From DASQPA01 sp963757335 (GTDB lineage: Bacteria > Acidobacteriota > Thermoanaerobaculia > Multivoradales > UBA5704), in the NCBI GenBank assembly GCA_963757335.1, contig CAVWRJ010000002.1:310001-374000 (forward strand): a stretch of 64,000 nt of DNA, read 5' to 3'. This document shows, one piece after another, positions 8,612-16,198 of this stretch. The notes under the pieces were generated by a model. It saw only the letters and a program-made list of their open reading frames with translations. It searched no databases and had not been told where the DNA came from. Position 1 is the first letter of the stretch. Each line of letters opens with the position of its first letter. The position numbers were made by a program, and so were the translations under genes.

Positions 8612-10069
8612 CTACTCGCGCTCGACGACCATCGCGAAGCCGACCCCGCCGGCGGCGCAGAGGGTGAGGAGGCCGAGGTTGCCGCCCCGCCGCCTGAGCT
8701 CGTAGAGGAGCTGGGTGGTGATGCGGGCGCCGGTGGCGCCGAACGGATGGCCGATGGCGATCGAGCCGCCGCAGACGTTCCACTTCTCGAAATCGACCAC
8801 CCCCATCGGCTCGTCGCGCCCCAGCTCCTCCCTGGCGAACTTCCTCGAGGCGAAGGCTTTCAGGTTCGACACCACCTGGGCGGCAAAGGCCTCGTGCTGC
8901 TCGACCAAATCGATGTCGGCGAGCTTGACTCCGGCAGCTTCCAGAGCGGCGGGGGCGGCGTAGGCCGGCCCCTGGAGGAGCTGGTCGCCGGGGTTCAAGG
9001 CGGTGAAGGCCCAGGAGCGGATGTAGCCGAGCGGTTTTAGCCCCAGGGCCTTCGCCCGCTCCTCGCTCATCAGGAGGACCGCCGAGCCGCCGTCGGTGAG
9101 CGGGCTCGAATTGCCGGCGGTCAAAGTCCCGTAGTGGCGGTCGAAGACCGGCTTCAGCTTGGCGAGAGCATCGAGCGAGCTGTCGGCGCGGATGCCGTTG
9201 TCCTTGGTCACCGCCCTGTCGTAGGCCGGGGGCGGGAAGGTGGCGGCGATCTGCTCGGCGAAGCGGCCGTCGGCGGTCGCCGCCGCCGCCCGCTGGTGGG
9301 ACATCAAGGCGATCTCGTCCTGGGAGCGGCGGGAGATGTCGTTCTCCTTCGCCATCTTCTCCGCCGACTCGCCCATCGACATCCCGGTCGTGTACTCGGC
9401 GATCGCCGGGGCGACCGGCGCCAGATCGGCCGGCCGGAGCTTGCTCAAGACCCCCACCCGCTGGGGCATGCTCTTCGCCTTGTTGAGCTCCATGAAGACC
9501 CGCGACGCCTTCTTCGAGAACTGGATGGGGACGTTCGACAGCGACTCGGCGCCCCCGGCGAGGACGACGCTCACCTCGCCGGCAAGGATCGCCTCGGCGC
9601 CGAAGGTGATGGCGCGGTTCGAGGAGGCGCAGGCGAGGTTGACCGTCGTCCCCGGGATGTCCATGGGGAGCGAGGTGCGGAAGACCACCTCCCGTCCGAG
9701 GTTGGGGGCGTGGAGGGCGGGGATGACGCAGCCGAAGATCGACATCTCGATGACCGCGGGGTCGATCCCCGTCCGGGTCACCAGCTCGGCCGCGGCGGTG
9801 CTCGCCAGGTCGACGACGTCCATGTTCTGGAAGTCCGTCCCCGACTTGACGAACGGCGTCCGGCAGCCGTCGACGATCGCCACCCGGCCGCCCGGCCCGC
9901 GGATCTCGCGGCGCGCCGTCGACTCGGTCTTCGGCTTGCGGCGCGAGCCGGTCCACACCGTGTCGGCGCGCTCGGTGATCTCCTCTAAAACCGAGGCGTC
10001 GTTGGGCGGCCTGAGCGGCGCGGGCGGACGGGGCGTGGGCGTTTCGGCGGCGGGGTGCTCTTCGGGCAT
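8612..10069 (-). CDS. fadI: Acetyl-CoA C-acyltransferase, FadI-type thiolase
   Basis: 485 residues. Carries out the thiolytic last step of fatty acid beta-oxidation. The thiolase active site is complete: nucleophilic Cys in NLACASSNRA (about residue 144), His in IAIGHPFGATGAR (about 442) and second Cys in LCAAGGVGF (about 470). The internal pattern (SLSNVPIQFSKK, MGESAEKMAKENDISR, EQHEAFAAQVVSNL) matches FadI, the trifunctional-complex beta subunit. An unusual Pro-rich, charged N-terminal extension of about 60 residues precedes the fold. ATG at 10069 follows GAGGAGGAGG; a TATAAA lies about 35 nt upstream. No FadJ-type alpha subunit is in the window. Confidence 0.92.
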   Translation of the reverse strand: MPEEHPAAETPTPRPPAPLRPPNDASVLEEITERADTVWTGSRRKPKTESTARREIRGPGGRVAIVDGCRTPFVKSGTDFQNMDVVDLASTAAAELVTRTGIDPAVIEMSIFGCVIPALHAPNLGREVVFRTSLPMDIPGTTVNLACASSNRAITFGAEAILAGEVSVVLAGGAESLSNVPIQFSKKASRVFMELNKAKSMPQRVGVLSKLRPADLAPVAPAIAEYTTGMSMGESAEKMAKENDISRRSQDEIALMSHQRAAAATADGRFAEQIAATFPPPAYDRAVTKDNGIRADSSLDALAKLKPVFDRHYGTLTAGNSSPLTDGGSAVLLMSEERAKALGLKPLGYIRSWAFTALNPGDQLLQGPAYAAPAALEAAGVKLADIDLVEQHEAFAAQVVSNLKAFASRKFAREELGRDEPMGVVDFEKWNVCGGSIAIGHPFGATGARITTQLLYELRRRGGNLGLLTLCAAGGVGFAMVVERE

Positions 10070-10172
10070 GACGGCCTCCTCCTCGACTGGACCACTCCGG
10101 TTTATACCACGGTCAGGAAGTCTTAGCCGCAGTGCGGCGAAGAGGCCCGAACGGAGAGCAGCCCGCCTTCCT

Positions 10173-11066
10173 CTATAGAGAGGAGATCGCCAGCAGCCGA
10201 ACGCCGCGGCCCTCCCAGAAGGCGCGGTCTTCGGCCGGGAGGTCGCCGTCCACGAGGATCGTGTGGAGCCGGCCGAAAGGGAGGCGGGGACGAAAGAGGT
10301 GGCGCCGGTCGGCGGCCCGGCGGAGGACCGCTACGTCCTCGGCGTCGCCGTGGAAGAGGGTCGGCCGGGCCCAGACCGCGCTCGCCGGTCCGGCCGACCG
10401 GTCGGCTTCGAGGAGAAGGGCGGCGCCGGTCCAGGTCGCCCAGGCGAGAAGCTGGCGCTCGGCGGGGTCGCCGAGCGGCCGGAAGGAGACCAGGATCTCC
10501 CGCCCGCGCCGGGCTTCGGGCTGGGGGGCAAGCAGGGCTTCGAGAGCGACCGCCGCCGCCACCAGGTCGACGGCGGCGAGCTGCCGGCCGCCATCCAGGA
10601 CCACCCCGCCGGAAGGGAGACGGAGATACGGCGAGGCTGGCGGGCCGGCGCCTCCCAACCCGGAAGGTCCCTCCTCAGTCCAGGCGGAGAGCGCCAGCCG
10701 GGGGAGGCCATCCGGCAGCTCGCGGGGCTCACTCCCTGCCGGTTCGATCCAGGATTCGGCGCCCCGGGAGGCGAGGGCGGCGGCGAACGCCGAGTTGGAC
10801 GCTTTAAGGGGAATCGAGAGCAGCCCGGCGGCCTGGAGGGCGAGATCGAGGGCGATCGACTGCGGGCCCGGCCAGGCCGCGAAGGCGGCGCGGCAGCCTG
10901 CCGGGAGACCGGCCAGCTCCGCGCTCCACGCCGCCACCCGTCCCGCCACCGTCCGGAAGGGCAGCCAGGGCCAGTCCCAGCCCTGGCGGGAGAACAACCA
11001 GGGCTCCTCGGGGCGCGCGGCCGCGTGGTTGAAGAGAGCGGCGGGGAGGGAGTTGACGCTGTTCAC
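10173..11066 (-). CDS. Truncated AMP-binding (ANL superfamily) protein
   Basis: 297 residues. The start (LFNHAAARPEEPWLFSRQGWDWPWLPFRTVAGRVAAW) resembles the N-terminus of acyl-CoA synthetases, and the end (ILVDGDLPAEDRAFWEGRGVRLL) matches the segment just before the conserved GYGxTE motif, after which the protein stops. The phosphate-binding TSGTTGxPK-type loop is missing and there is no C-terminal lid domain, so adenylation activity is very unlikely. It may be a decayed acyl-CoA synthetase or a non-catalytic acyl-group binding protein. It reads toward fadI on the same strand, 103 bp upstream. Confidence 0.55.
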   Translation of the reverse strand: MNSVNSLPAALFNHAAARPEEPWLFSRQGWDWPWLPFRTVAGRVAAWSAELAGLPAGCRAAFAAWPGPQSIALDLALQAAGLLSIPLKASNSAFAAALASRGAESWIEPAGSEPRELPDGLPRLALSAWTEEGPSGLGGAGPPASPYLRLPSGGVVLDGGRQLAAVDLVAAAVALEALLAPQPEARRGREILVSFRPLGDPAERQLLAWATWTGAALLLEADRSAGPASAVWARPTLFHGDAEDVAVLRRAADRRHLFRPRLPFGRLHTILVDGDLPAEDRAFWEGRGVRLLAISSL

Positions 11067-11082
11067 TCGGCGCGAAAGCGAT

Positions 11083-11088
11083 TAGTCT
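11083..11088 (+). promoter_or_regulatory. -10 element directly before the BrnT-like gene
   Basis: TAGTCT ends 6 nt before the GTG start at 11095, with GTTCAC as a weak -35 about 16 nt further up. There is no Shine-Dalgarno, so the transcript is probably leaderless. Confidence 0.4.
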
Positions 11089-11094
11089 TGGTCT

Positions 11095-11370
11095 GTGGAG
11101 TTCGAATGGGACCCGAAGAAGGCCACGGCGAATCTACGCAAACACAAGGTCTCCTTCGGGGAGGCGGCCACGGCGCTCGGCGATCCGCTGGGCACCACGG
11201 TCTCGGACCCCGACCATTCCCTGGGCGAAAGCCGTTACCTGACCGTGGGAAGGTCCCGTCAGCTACGGCTGCTGATCGTAGCCCATACCGAGCGCGGTGA
11301 CCGGATTCGGATCATCAGCGCACGCGAATTGACGCGACCGGAGAGAGAAGCCTATGAAGAAAGCCGTTAA
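11095..11370 (+). CDS. BrnT family type II toxin
   Basis: 91 residues, the usual length. BrnT toxins are ribonuclease-like (RelE fold) and inhibit translation. Recognisable family pattern: EFEWDPKKATANLRKHKVSF at the N-terminus, then RYLTVGRS and the C-terminal IRIISARELTRPEREAYEE. The GTG start gives the typical short N-terminus. The antitoxin gene overlaps its 3' end by 17 nt in another frame, so expression is coupled. In this family the pair commonly represses its own promoter; the operator was not identified here. Confidence 0.85.
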   Translation: MEFEWDPKKATANLRKHKVSFGEAATALGDPLGTTVSDPDHSLGESRYLTVGRSRQLRLLIVAHTERGDRIRIISARELTRPEREAYEESR

Positions 11371-11587
11371 GCAGGAGATCGAAGACGACCTTCGTCCGGA
11401 GTACGACTTGCGCCAACTGCTCGCCGGGGGAGTCAGGGGCAAGTATGCTGAACGTTACAGCCAAGGCACCAACCTGGTGCGGCTCGATCCAGATGTCGCC
11501 GAGGCTTTTCCCGACGAGAAGGCCGTCAACGGCGCATTGCGCCTAGTTCTCCAGTTGACCAAAATCCCTACGGCGAAAAAGGCTTAG
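11354..11587 (+). CDS. Antitoxin partner of BrnT (BrnA-like)
   Basis: 77 residues. Contains the sequence style of the small proteins encoded beside BrnT (DDLRPEYDL, GVRGKYAERY, GTNLVRLDPDVAEAFPDEKAVNGALRLVL), where the C-terminal part forms a ribbon-helix-helix-like DNA-binding and dimerisation element. The ATG at 11354 lies inside the toxin gene behind GAGAGAAG. Predicted to bind and neutralise the toxin and to repress the operon. Confidence 0.8.
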   Translation: MKKAVKQEIEDDLRPEYDLRQLLAGGVRGKYAERYSQGTNLVRLDPDVAEAFPDEKAVNGALRLVLQLTKIPTAKKA

Positions 11588-11624
11588 GGAATCCGGCAGG
11601 TCACCCTACCGGGCACGGCGACCT

Positions 11625-11906
11625 CTACGCCGCCGCCCCCTTCTTCATCGCCTTCGTGATCTTCTGCTCGATCACCGGCCGCATGAGGCTGGCGGGGGGC
11701 TTGAGCTGGGCGCGGCCGACGAGGCGGCCGGCTTCGTGCACGATGGTGGCGGCGGCGCCGGGGCCGGAGAGGTGCATCACGTCCCCCTCCCAGCGCCACT
11801 TGAGCATGCCGCCGGGGAACTCCTCCTGGAGGGCCGCGTCCAGGATCGGCCGGATCTCCGCCATGGCGGCCTTCTGCGTCTCCACTTCGATCGTCAGCTC
11901 GCTCAT
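11625..11906 (-). CDS. Polyhydroxyalkanoic acid system family protein
   Basis: 93 residues. Starts MSELTIEVETQ, has the central LKWRWEGDVMHLSGPG strand-turn and the C-terminal MRPVIEQKITKAMKK helix typical of the PHA granule-associated regulator family (PHA_gran_rgn). Members are small alpha/beta proteins of uncertain biochemical role. The ATG at 11906 is an internal start in a longer open frame and is chosen because family homology begins there. It converges with the toxin-antitoxin pair and diverges from the M48 peptidase gene. Confidence 0.7.
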   Translation of the reverse strand: MSELTIEVETQKAAMAEIRPILDAALQEEFPGGMLKWRWEGDVMHLSGPGAAATIVHEAGRLVGRAQLKPPASLMRPVIEQKITKAMKKGAAA

Positions 11907-12005
11907 GGCGCGAAACGCTACCACACGCCCCAGTGGCAGAGGAGTAAGATGGGAGGGATTATTGACCGGGTGGGTGGTGTTGCTCGTTGTGAGGTAGGGT
12001 CCGAC

Positions 12006-13734
12006 ATGATGAAAATACGCGTCCTGGCTTCCGCCCTGGTTCTGTTCACCCTCGCCGCACTGCCGGCGCACGCCCAGAACATCTCCGACCCCGACCTCTT
12101 CGGTAAGAGCCTGAAAGTCGCCAAGGAGGCGACGGACGAGTACGGCCGCTACGACAAGCCGGCCGAGCTGACGCGGATCAACCGCATCGGCTACGAGCTC
12201 GCCCAGCACGCCGAGTACCAGAAGATGCCGTTCACCTTCACCCTCGTCGACGAGGGTGTGCCGAACGCCTTCACGCTCCCGGGCGGCCAGATCTTCGTCA
12301 CCCGCGGCCTGATCGACCTCGGGCTTGACCGACGACATGCTGGCGAACGTCCTCGGCCACGAGATCGGCCATATCGCCTTAGAGCACTTCCAGCGCATGC
12401 AGCGCAAGGCGACGATCATGAGCGTGCTGTCGAACGTGCTCCTCGCCGGGGTGATCATCGGCGCCGAGCACGGCAACAGCCGCCCCGGCCCGAACACCGT
12501 CTACGACCCGCGGGTCGGCTACGAGGACCCGCGCGGCAACATCATCCAGGGCGCCGCGGCGGCGAGCCTGGTGGTCAACGAGCTGCTCCTCCGGAGCTAC
12601 AGCCGCGAGCACGAGGACGAGGCCGACCAGGAGGGCCAGCGGCTCGCCGCCGCGGCCGGCTACGACCCGGACGGCGCCCGCCAGCTGTGGGTGGTGATGA
12701 ACACCAAGACCCCCCAGGCGCGGGAGTACGGCTACCTCCAGACCCACCCCTTCGGGGAGGAGCGCCAGCGGGCCGCCCAGGCACGCCAGCAGACCTGGAA
12801 GATCGCCGCGAAGCGCCCGGCGGACGACTACCGCATCCGCACCCAGGCCGTGCTCGTCAACTACATCGACCGGCAGAAGCCGTCGGCGCCGGAGGCCAGG
12901 CTCCTCAAGGAGTCGGCCCTCTCGACCTGGCCTCAGGGGCAGGTGGCGGAGCGCATCCGGCTGGAGAAGCTCCACTCCCAGCGCGACCAGGAGCTCACCC
13001 GCCCCCTCCTCTCCCGCGACTACGGGAGCGTCATCCGCTCCTACAAGAAGACCCGCGAGGAGGTCTTGAAGCTCACCCCGCAGAGCCCCCTTCTCGCCAC
13101 CGTGGACAGCGAGCTCAAGGACTTCGACAACAAGTTGAAGGAGCTCTACCCGCGGGCGGTCCAGGTGTTGAAGGGCGGCGTCTACGAGACCTCCTTCCTC
13201 GTCAGCTACCTGTCGAACTTCCCGCAGGCGCCGGAGGACCCCGAGGTGACGCTCGCCCTGGGCGACGCCTACAGCCGGCTCGGCAACCAGACCGACGCCG
13301 TGACCCAGTACCTGGCGGCCATCCAGGCGGGCGACAACGCCGAGTCGAGGAAGGCCCACACCGGCCTGCGGAACCTGGTCCCCAACTTAAAGGAGCTCGC
13401 CGCCCTCCAGCAGCTCGTCGACCAGGACAAGGACCCCGACCTGAAGCGCGCCGCGGGCGAGCGGCTCGACACCATGGCCAAGGCCTACGACGAGCTCAAG
13501 AACGGCGACGAGTATCTGAAGAAGTTCCCCAAGGGGCAGCACGTCCCCGAGGTCCTCGACCGTCTGAACGTCCTCGCCGACAACCTCTACGGCGAGGTGG
13601 TCCTCTACCAGGGGGTCGGCGACTCGGTGAAGGCGCTCGAGCGGATCAACCAGATCCTCACCCATGCTCCTCTCTCCCCCGCCGCCGCAAAGCTCCGCGA
13701 CCGCGCCCAGATCGCCGGCCAGCGCGCGAGCTAG
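12006..13734 (+). CDS. Secreted M48 zinc metallopeptidase with TPR-like C-terminus, frameshifted
   Basis: Resembles BepA/YfgC-type periplasmic proteases that act in outer-membrane protein quality control. Signal peptide: MMKIRVLASALVLFTLAALP then AHAQ. The protease domain has HEIGH (zinc site) and EHEDEADQEG (third ligand). The C-terminal 250 residues are helical and TPR-like (ALGDAYSRLGNQTDAVTQYL). The frame changes at 12323-12327: before it reads IDLGL-DRR, after it LTDDMLANVLGHEIGH. Removing one T from the TT at 12325-12326 restores a continuous 575-residue protein. Without correction the second frame alone could start at TTG 12325 but would lack the signal peptide. Artefact or real mutation cannot be told from the sequence. 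Confidence 0.82.
12321..12328 (+). other. Single-base insertion (frameshift) in the M48 peptidase gene
   Basis: GGGCTTGA: one extra T relative to the frame needed for IDLGLTDDML. Both flanking reading frames are well conserved in character. Confidence 0.75.
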
Positions 13735-13793
13735 GAGCACCGCTCTCCCGCACCATGGGTGGCCGACGCTTTGGTCCCGGCCACCGATTCCTC

Positions 13794-13838
13794 ACTAGTG
13801 ATTACTATATTGCGATTCCCGAGTTGCATGCATAGTAT
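13794..13838 (+). promoter_or_regulatory. AT-rich promoter and palindromes upstream of the glycosyltransferase
   Basis: In a GC-rich region this stretch is AT-rich. It holds the palindrome TCACTAGTGA (13794-13803), TTGCGA (13810-13815), a 17-bp spacer containing CCGAGTTGC, and TAGTAT (13833-13838), a good sigma-70-type layout. The palindrome TGCATGCA lies in the spacer. A related block (TTGCRATTYYCGAGTTGC) recurs before the exported protein at 15299. The 185-bp gap 13735-13919 holds nothing else recognisable. Confidence 0.5.
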
Positions 13839-13919
13839 GAACCTAAACTAAAATAAGGGGTGCCGGTGCCGCACGGCCGGCGCCCAGGAGGGCCTTTCGC
13901 GGCACTCGCGGGAGGTTCC

Positions 13920-15104
13920 TTGCGCACCCTCACCTTCTCGACCCTCTACCCCAACCGCGCCCAGCCCCGTCACGGCATCTTCAACGAGCAGCGCCTGCGC
14001 CACCTGGTGGCGACCGGCGAGGTCGAGTCGGTGGTCCTCGCTCCCACCCCCTGGTTCCCCTCCTCCCACCCGCGCTTCGGCCGCTATGCCACCCACGCCC
14101 GGGTGCCGGTCGAGGAGGAACGCCACGGTCTCCGCGTCCTCCATCCGCGCTACCCCCTGCTCCCCAAGCTCAGCATGTGCGCCTCCCCCCTGCTCCTCGC
14201 CGCCGCCGTCCGGCCGGTGGTCGAGGAGCTCCTCGCAGAGGGCCACAGGTTCGACCTCATCGACGCCCATTACCTCTATCCCGACGGCGTCGCCGCCGCC
14301 CTCCTCGGCCGGCACTTCGGGCTCCCGGTTCTGATGTCGGCGCTGGGCGACGATGTCATCACCCTCCCCCGCTACCGGCTGCCGCGGTGGATGATCCTCG
14401 CCACCGTGGCCGGCGCTGCCGGCGTGACGACGGTCTGCCAGGCGTTGAAGGACGCCCTCGTCGCCCTGGGAGCGTCGGCGACGGCGATCCGCGTCGTCCT
14501 CATGGGGGTCGACGTCGACCTTTTCCGGCCGGTCGACCGCGAGTCCGTCCGCACCCGGCTGGGGCTCTCCGGCACCGTCCTCCTCTCCGTCGGGCACCTG
14601 ACGCGGCGCAAGGGGCACCACCTGGCCATCGAGGCTCTCCCCGAACTCCCCGGGGCGACCCTGCTGATCGCCGGCGACGGCTGGTATGACGAAGGGCTCA
14701 AAGCCCTCGCCGCGGCGCACGGCGTGGCCGACCGGGTGCGCTTCCTCGGTCACGTCGACCAGGAGGAGCTGCCGGCCCTCTACGGCTCGGCCGACGCGCT
14801 GGTCCTGGCGTCGAGCCGCGAGGGGCTCGCCAACGTCCTCATCGAGTCCATGGCCTGCGGCACGCCGGTGATCGCCACCGCGGTATGGGGGACGCCGGAG
14901 GCGATCGACGTGCCGGAGGCCGGCGTCCTCATGGGCGAGCGGAGCGCCGCGGCTCTCGTCGAGGCCGCCCGCCGGCTCTTCGCCCGCTACCCCGACCGCG
15001 CCGCGACCCGCCGCCATGCCGAGGGCTTCCGCTGGGGCCGTCTCGCCCCTACCCACCTCGCCACGATGGCGGAGGCCGTCGGCCGCTACCGCGGTACCGT
15101 CTAG
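13920..15104 (+). CDS. Glycosyltransferase family 4 (GT-B fold)
   Basis: 394 residues from TTG 13920. Transfers a sugar from a nucleotide donor to a lipid or glycan acceptor; specificity is unknown. Pattern: N-terminal FSTLYPNRAQPRHGIFNEQRL typical of exopolysaccharide GT4 enzymes, IDAHYLYPDG, VLMGVDVDLFRPV, LLSVGHLTRRKGH, and the donor-site signature SSREGLANVLIESMACGTPVI (E-x7-E). TTG 13920 has GGGAGG 5 nt upstream and gives the family-typical N-terminus; a GTG at 13860 would add 20 Pro/Gly-rich residues and is less likely. The promoter element shared with the next gene hints at co-regulation. Confidence 0.85.
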   Translation: MRTLTFSTLYPNRAQPRHGIFNEQRLRHLVATGEVESVVLAPTPWFPSSHPRFGRYATHARVPVEEERHGLRVLHPRYPLLPKLSMCASPLLLAAAVRPVVEELLAEGHRFDLIDAHYLYPDGVAAALLGRHFGLPVLMSALGDDVITLPRYRLPRWMILATVAGAAGVTTVCQALKDALVALGASATAIRVVLMGVDVDLFRPVDRESVRTRLGLSGTVLLSVGHLTRRKGHHLAIEALPELPGATLLIAGDGWYDEGLKALAAAHGVADRVRFLGHVDQEELPALYGSADALVLASSREGLANVLIESMACGTPVIATAVWGTPEAIDVPEAGVLMGERSAAALVEAARRLFARYPDRAATRRHAEGFRWGRLAPTHLATMAEAVGRYRGTV

Positions 15105-15160
15105 GGCAAGGGTGGCGCCCGCCGGCCAACGCTGTCATTAGATCCGCTTAATTGCCAATA

Positions 15161-15189
15161 TTGCAATTTTCGAGTTGCTCGCGTAAGGC
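15161..15189 (+). promoter_or_regulatory. Promoter-like block shared with the glycosyltransferase gene
   Basis: TTGCAA, a 17-bp spacer starting TTTTCGAGTTGC, then TAAGGC. The -10 half is poor, but TTGCRATTYYCGAGTTGC matches the block at 13810. A common regulator binding the spacer is possible. Confidence 0.4.
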
Positions 15190-15298
15190 CGGCCTGGTAT
15201 GTTCCTGCTGTTGAAATCGTCATCAAAAGCAGAGTAGGCGCGAGGTGAGCTCAAGCCGAGCGCCTGGTTTGCACAATGTAACTATGGAGGAAATTGCC

Positions 15299-16105
15299 AT
15301 GAGAGTCAGAACTGCGCCCTTCGCGCTCGCCCTGGCGGTGCTCGCCCTGGGGGCGTTCGCGCTCCCTGCCCACGGACAGACCTGCGCCAACGCTCCCAGG
15401 ACCGTACCGCTCTTCGCCGGCACCACCACGGTCGGCAGCGTCACGGTTTCGAACGACGCCACCCACCTCTATGTGACCTACACGGTCACCACCGGCTTCA
15501 TCATCGACCAGAGTGCCCTCCAGGTCGCCACCTCGCTCGCCGGTATCCCGGTGACCTCGTCCGGCGACCCGAAGACCTCGCAGTTCACCTACAGGACGAC
15601 GAACCAGCCCGGCGTGACCTCTTACACCTACACGATCCCCCGGCCGCCGGTCCAGAGCACAATCTACATCGTCGCCAACGCCACCGTCCAGCAGATCTCC
15701 GCCTCCTGTGGCGGGAACGGCGACGACGACCACGAGGGGGACGATGAACACCACTCCTCGTCCGATTCCGCTCGCCACTCGTCCGACCACTCGGGCGGCG
15801 ATGGCTCCGGCTGCGTCGTCAAGCAGACGACCTGCGGCGGGGGGAGCGAAGGTGACGGCGGCGACGGCGAGCACTCCTCGCGTTCCGGCCACAGCTCCTC
15901 CTCCTCGCTGAGCGCCCTCCATGGTGCGTCCGGCGACCACCACTCCGACGGCGACCATCACTCCGGCGACGATCACCACTCGGACGATGACGGCCACCAC
16001 TCGACCCAGTGCTGCGGGCCGAAGCAGACCGCCTATGCGGGCGACCAGCCGCTGGGCTCGGGAACCTACTTCACCTACTTCGTGAACTGCGGCGTCCCCG
16101 AGTAG
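15299..16105 (+). CDS. Exported protein with His/Asp/Ser-rich metal-binding-like tail
   Basis: 268 residues. ATG 15299 follows a strong GGAGG. A signal peptide (RTAPFALALAVLALGAFALP, then AHGQ) leads to a compact beta-rich domain (residues 25-130; VGSVTVSNDATHLYVTYTVT) and then about 100 residues dominated by His, Asp, Ser and Gly, with clusters such as GDHHSDGDHHSGDDHHSDDD and two Cys pairs (CCGPK, VKQTTCGGG). The composition suggests divalent-metal chelation or sequestration outside the cytoplasm. No named family was recognised; the metal role is inference. Confidence 0.7.
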   Translation: MRVRTAPFALALAVLALGAFALPAHGQTCANAPRTVPLFAGTTTVGSVTVSNDATHLYVTYTVTTGFIIDQSALQVATSLAGIPVTSSGDPKTSQFTYRTTNQPGVTSYTYTIPRPPVQSTIYIVANATVQQISASCGGNGDDDHEGDDEHHSSSDSARHSSDHSGGDGSGCVVKQTTCGGGSEGDGGDGEHSSRSGHSSSSSLSALHGASGDHHSDGDHHSGDDHHSDDDGHHSTQCCGPKQTAYAGDQPLGSGTYFTYFVNCGVPE

Positions 16106-16160
16106 CAGCCGTTTCTCTGCCGGCGTCCGGACCTCGGCACACATCCTGCTATAAGCGTAT

Positions 16161-16191
16161 CTCGGCACCATCCTTCAACGGTGGTGCCGAG
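16161..16191 (+). promoter_or_regulatory. Hairpin overlapping the ribosome site of the esterase gene
   Basis: CTCGGCACCA and TGGTGCCGAG form a perfect 10-bp stem with an 11-nt loop, ending 7 nt before the ATG at 16199. The GAGAGG likely used as Shine-Dalgarno begins inside the 3' arm, so folding would partly hide it. It could instead terminate the upstream gene, but no U-tract follows. Confidence 0.5.
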
Positions 16192-16198
16192 AGGTTGT

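Noticed and set aside
12321..12330. Programmed ribosomal frameshift in the M48 gene
   Set aside because: There is no slippery heptamer or downstream structure, and the indel joins with several similar ones elsewhere that fit sequencing error.
13794..13832. TA-cloning vector contamination (TCACTAGTGATT and TGCATGCATAG resemble polylinker sites)
   Set aside because: Matches are only about 10 bp each from memory, flanking bases differ, and the same region shares a promoter block with 15161, so it is genomic.
15195..15215. Sigma-54 promoter (TGGTATG...TGCT) before the His-rich protein
   Set aside because: The GG to GC spacing is one base too short; the invariant distance is not met.
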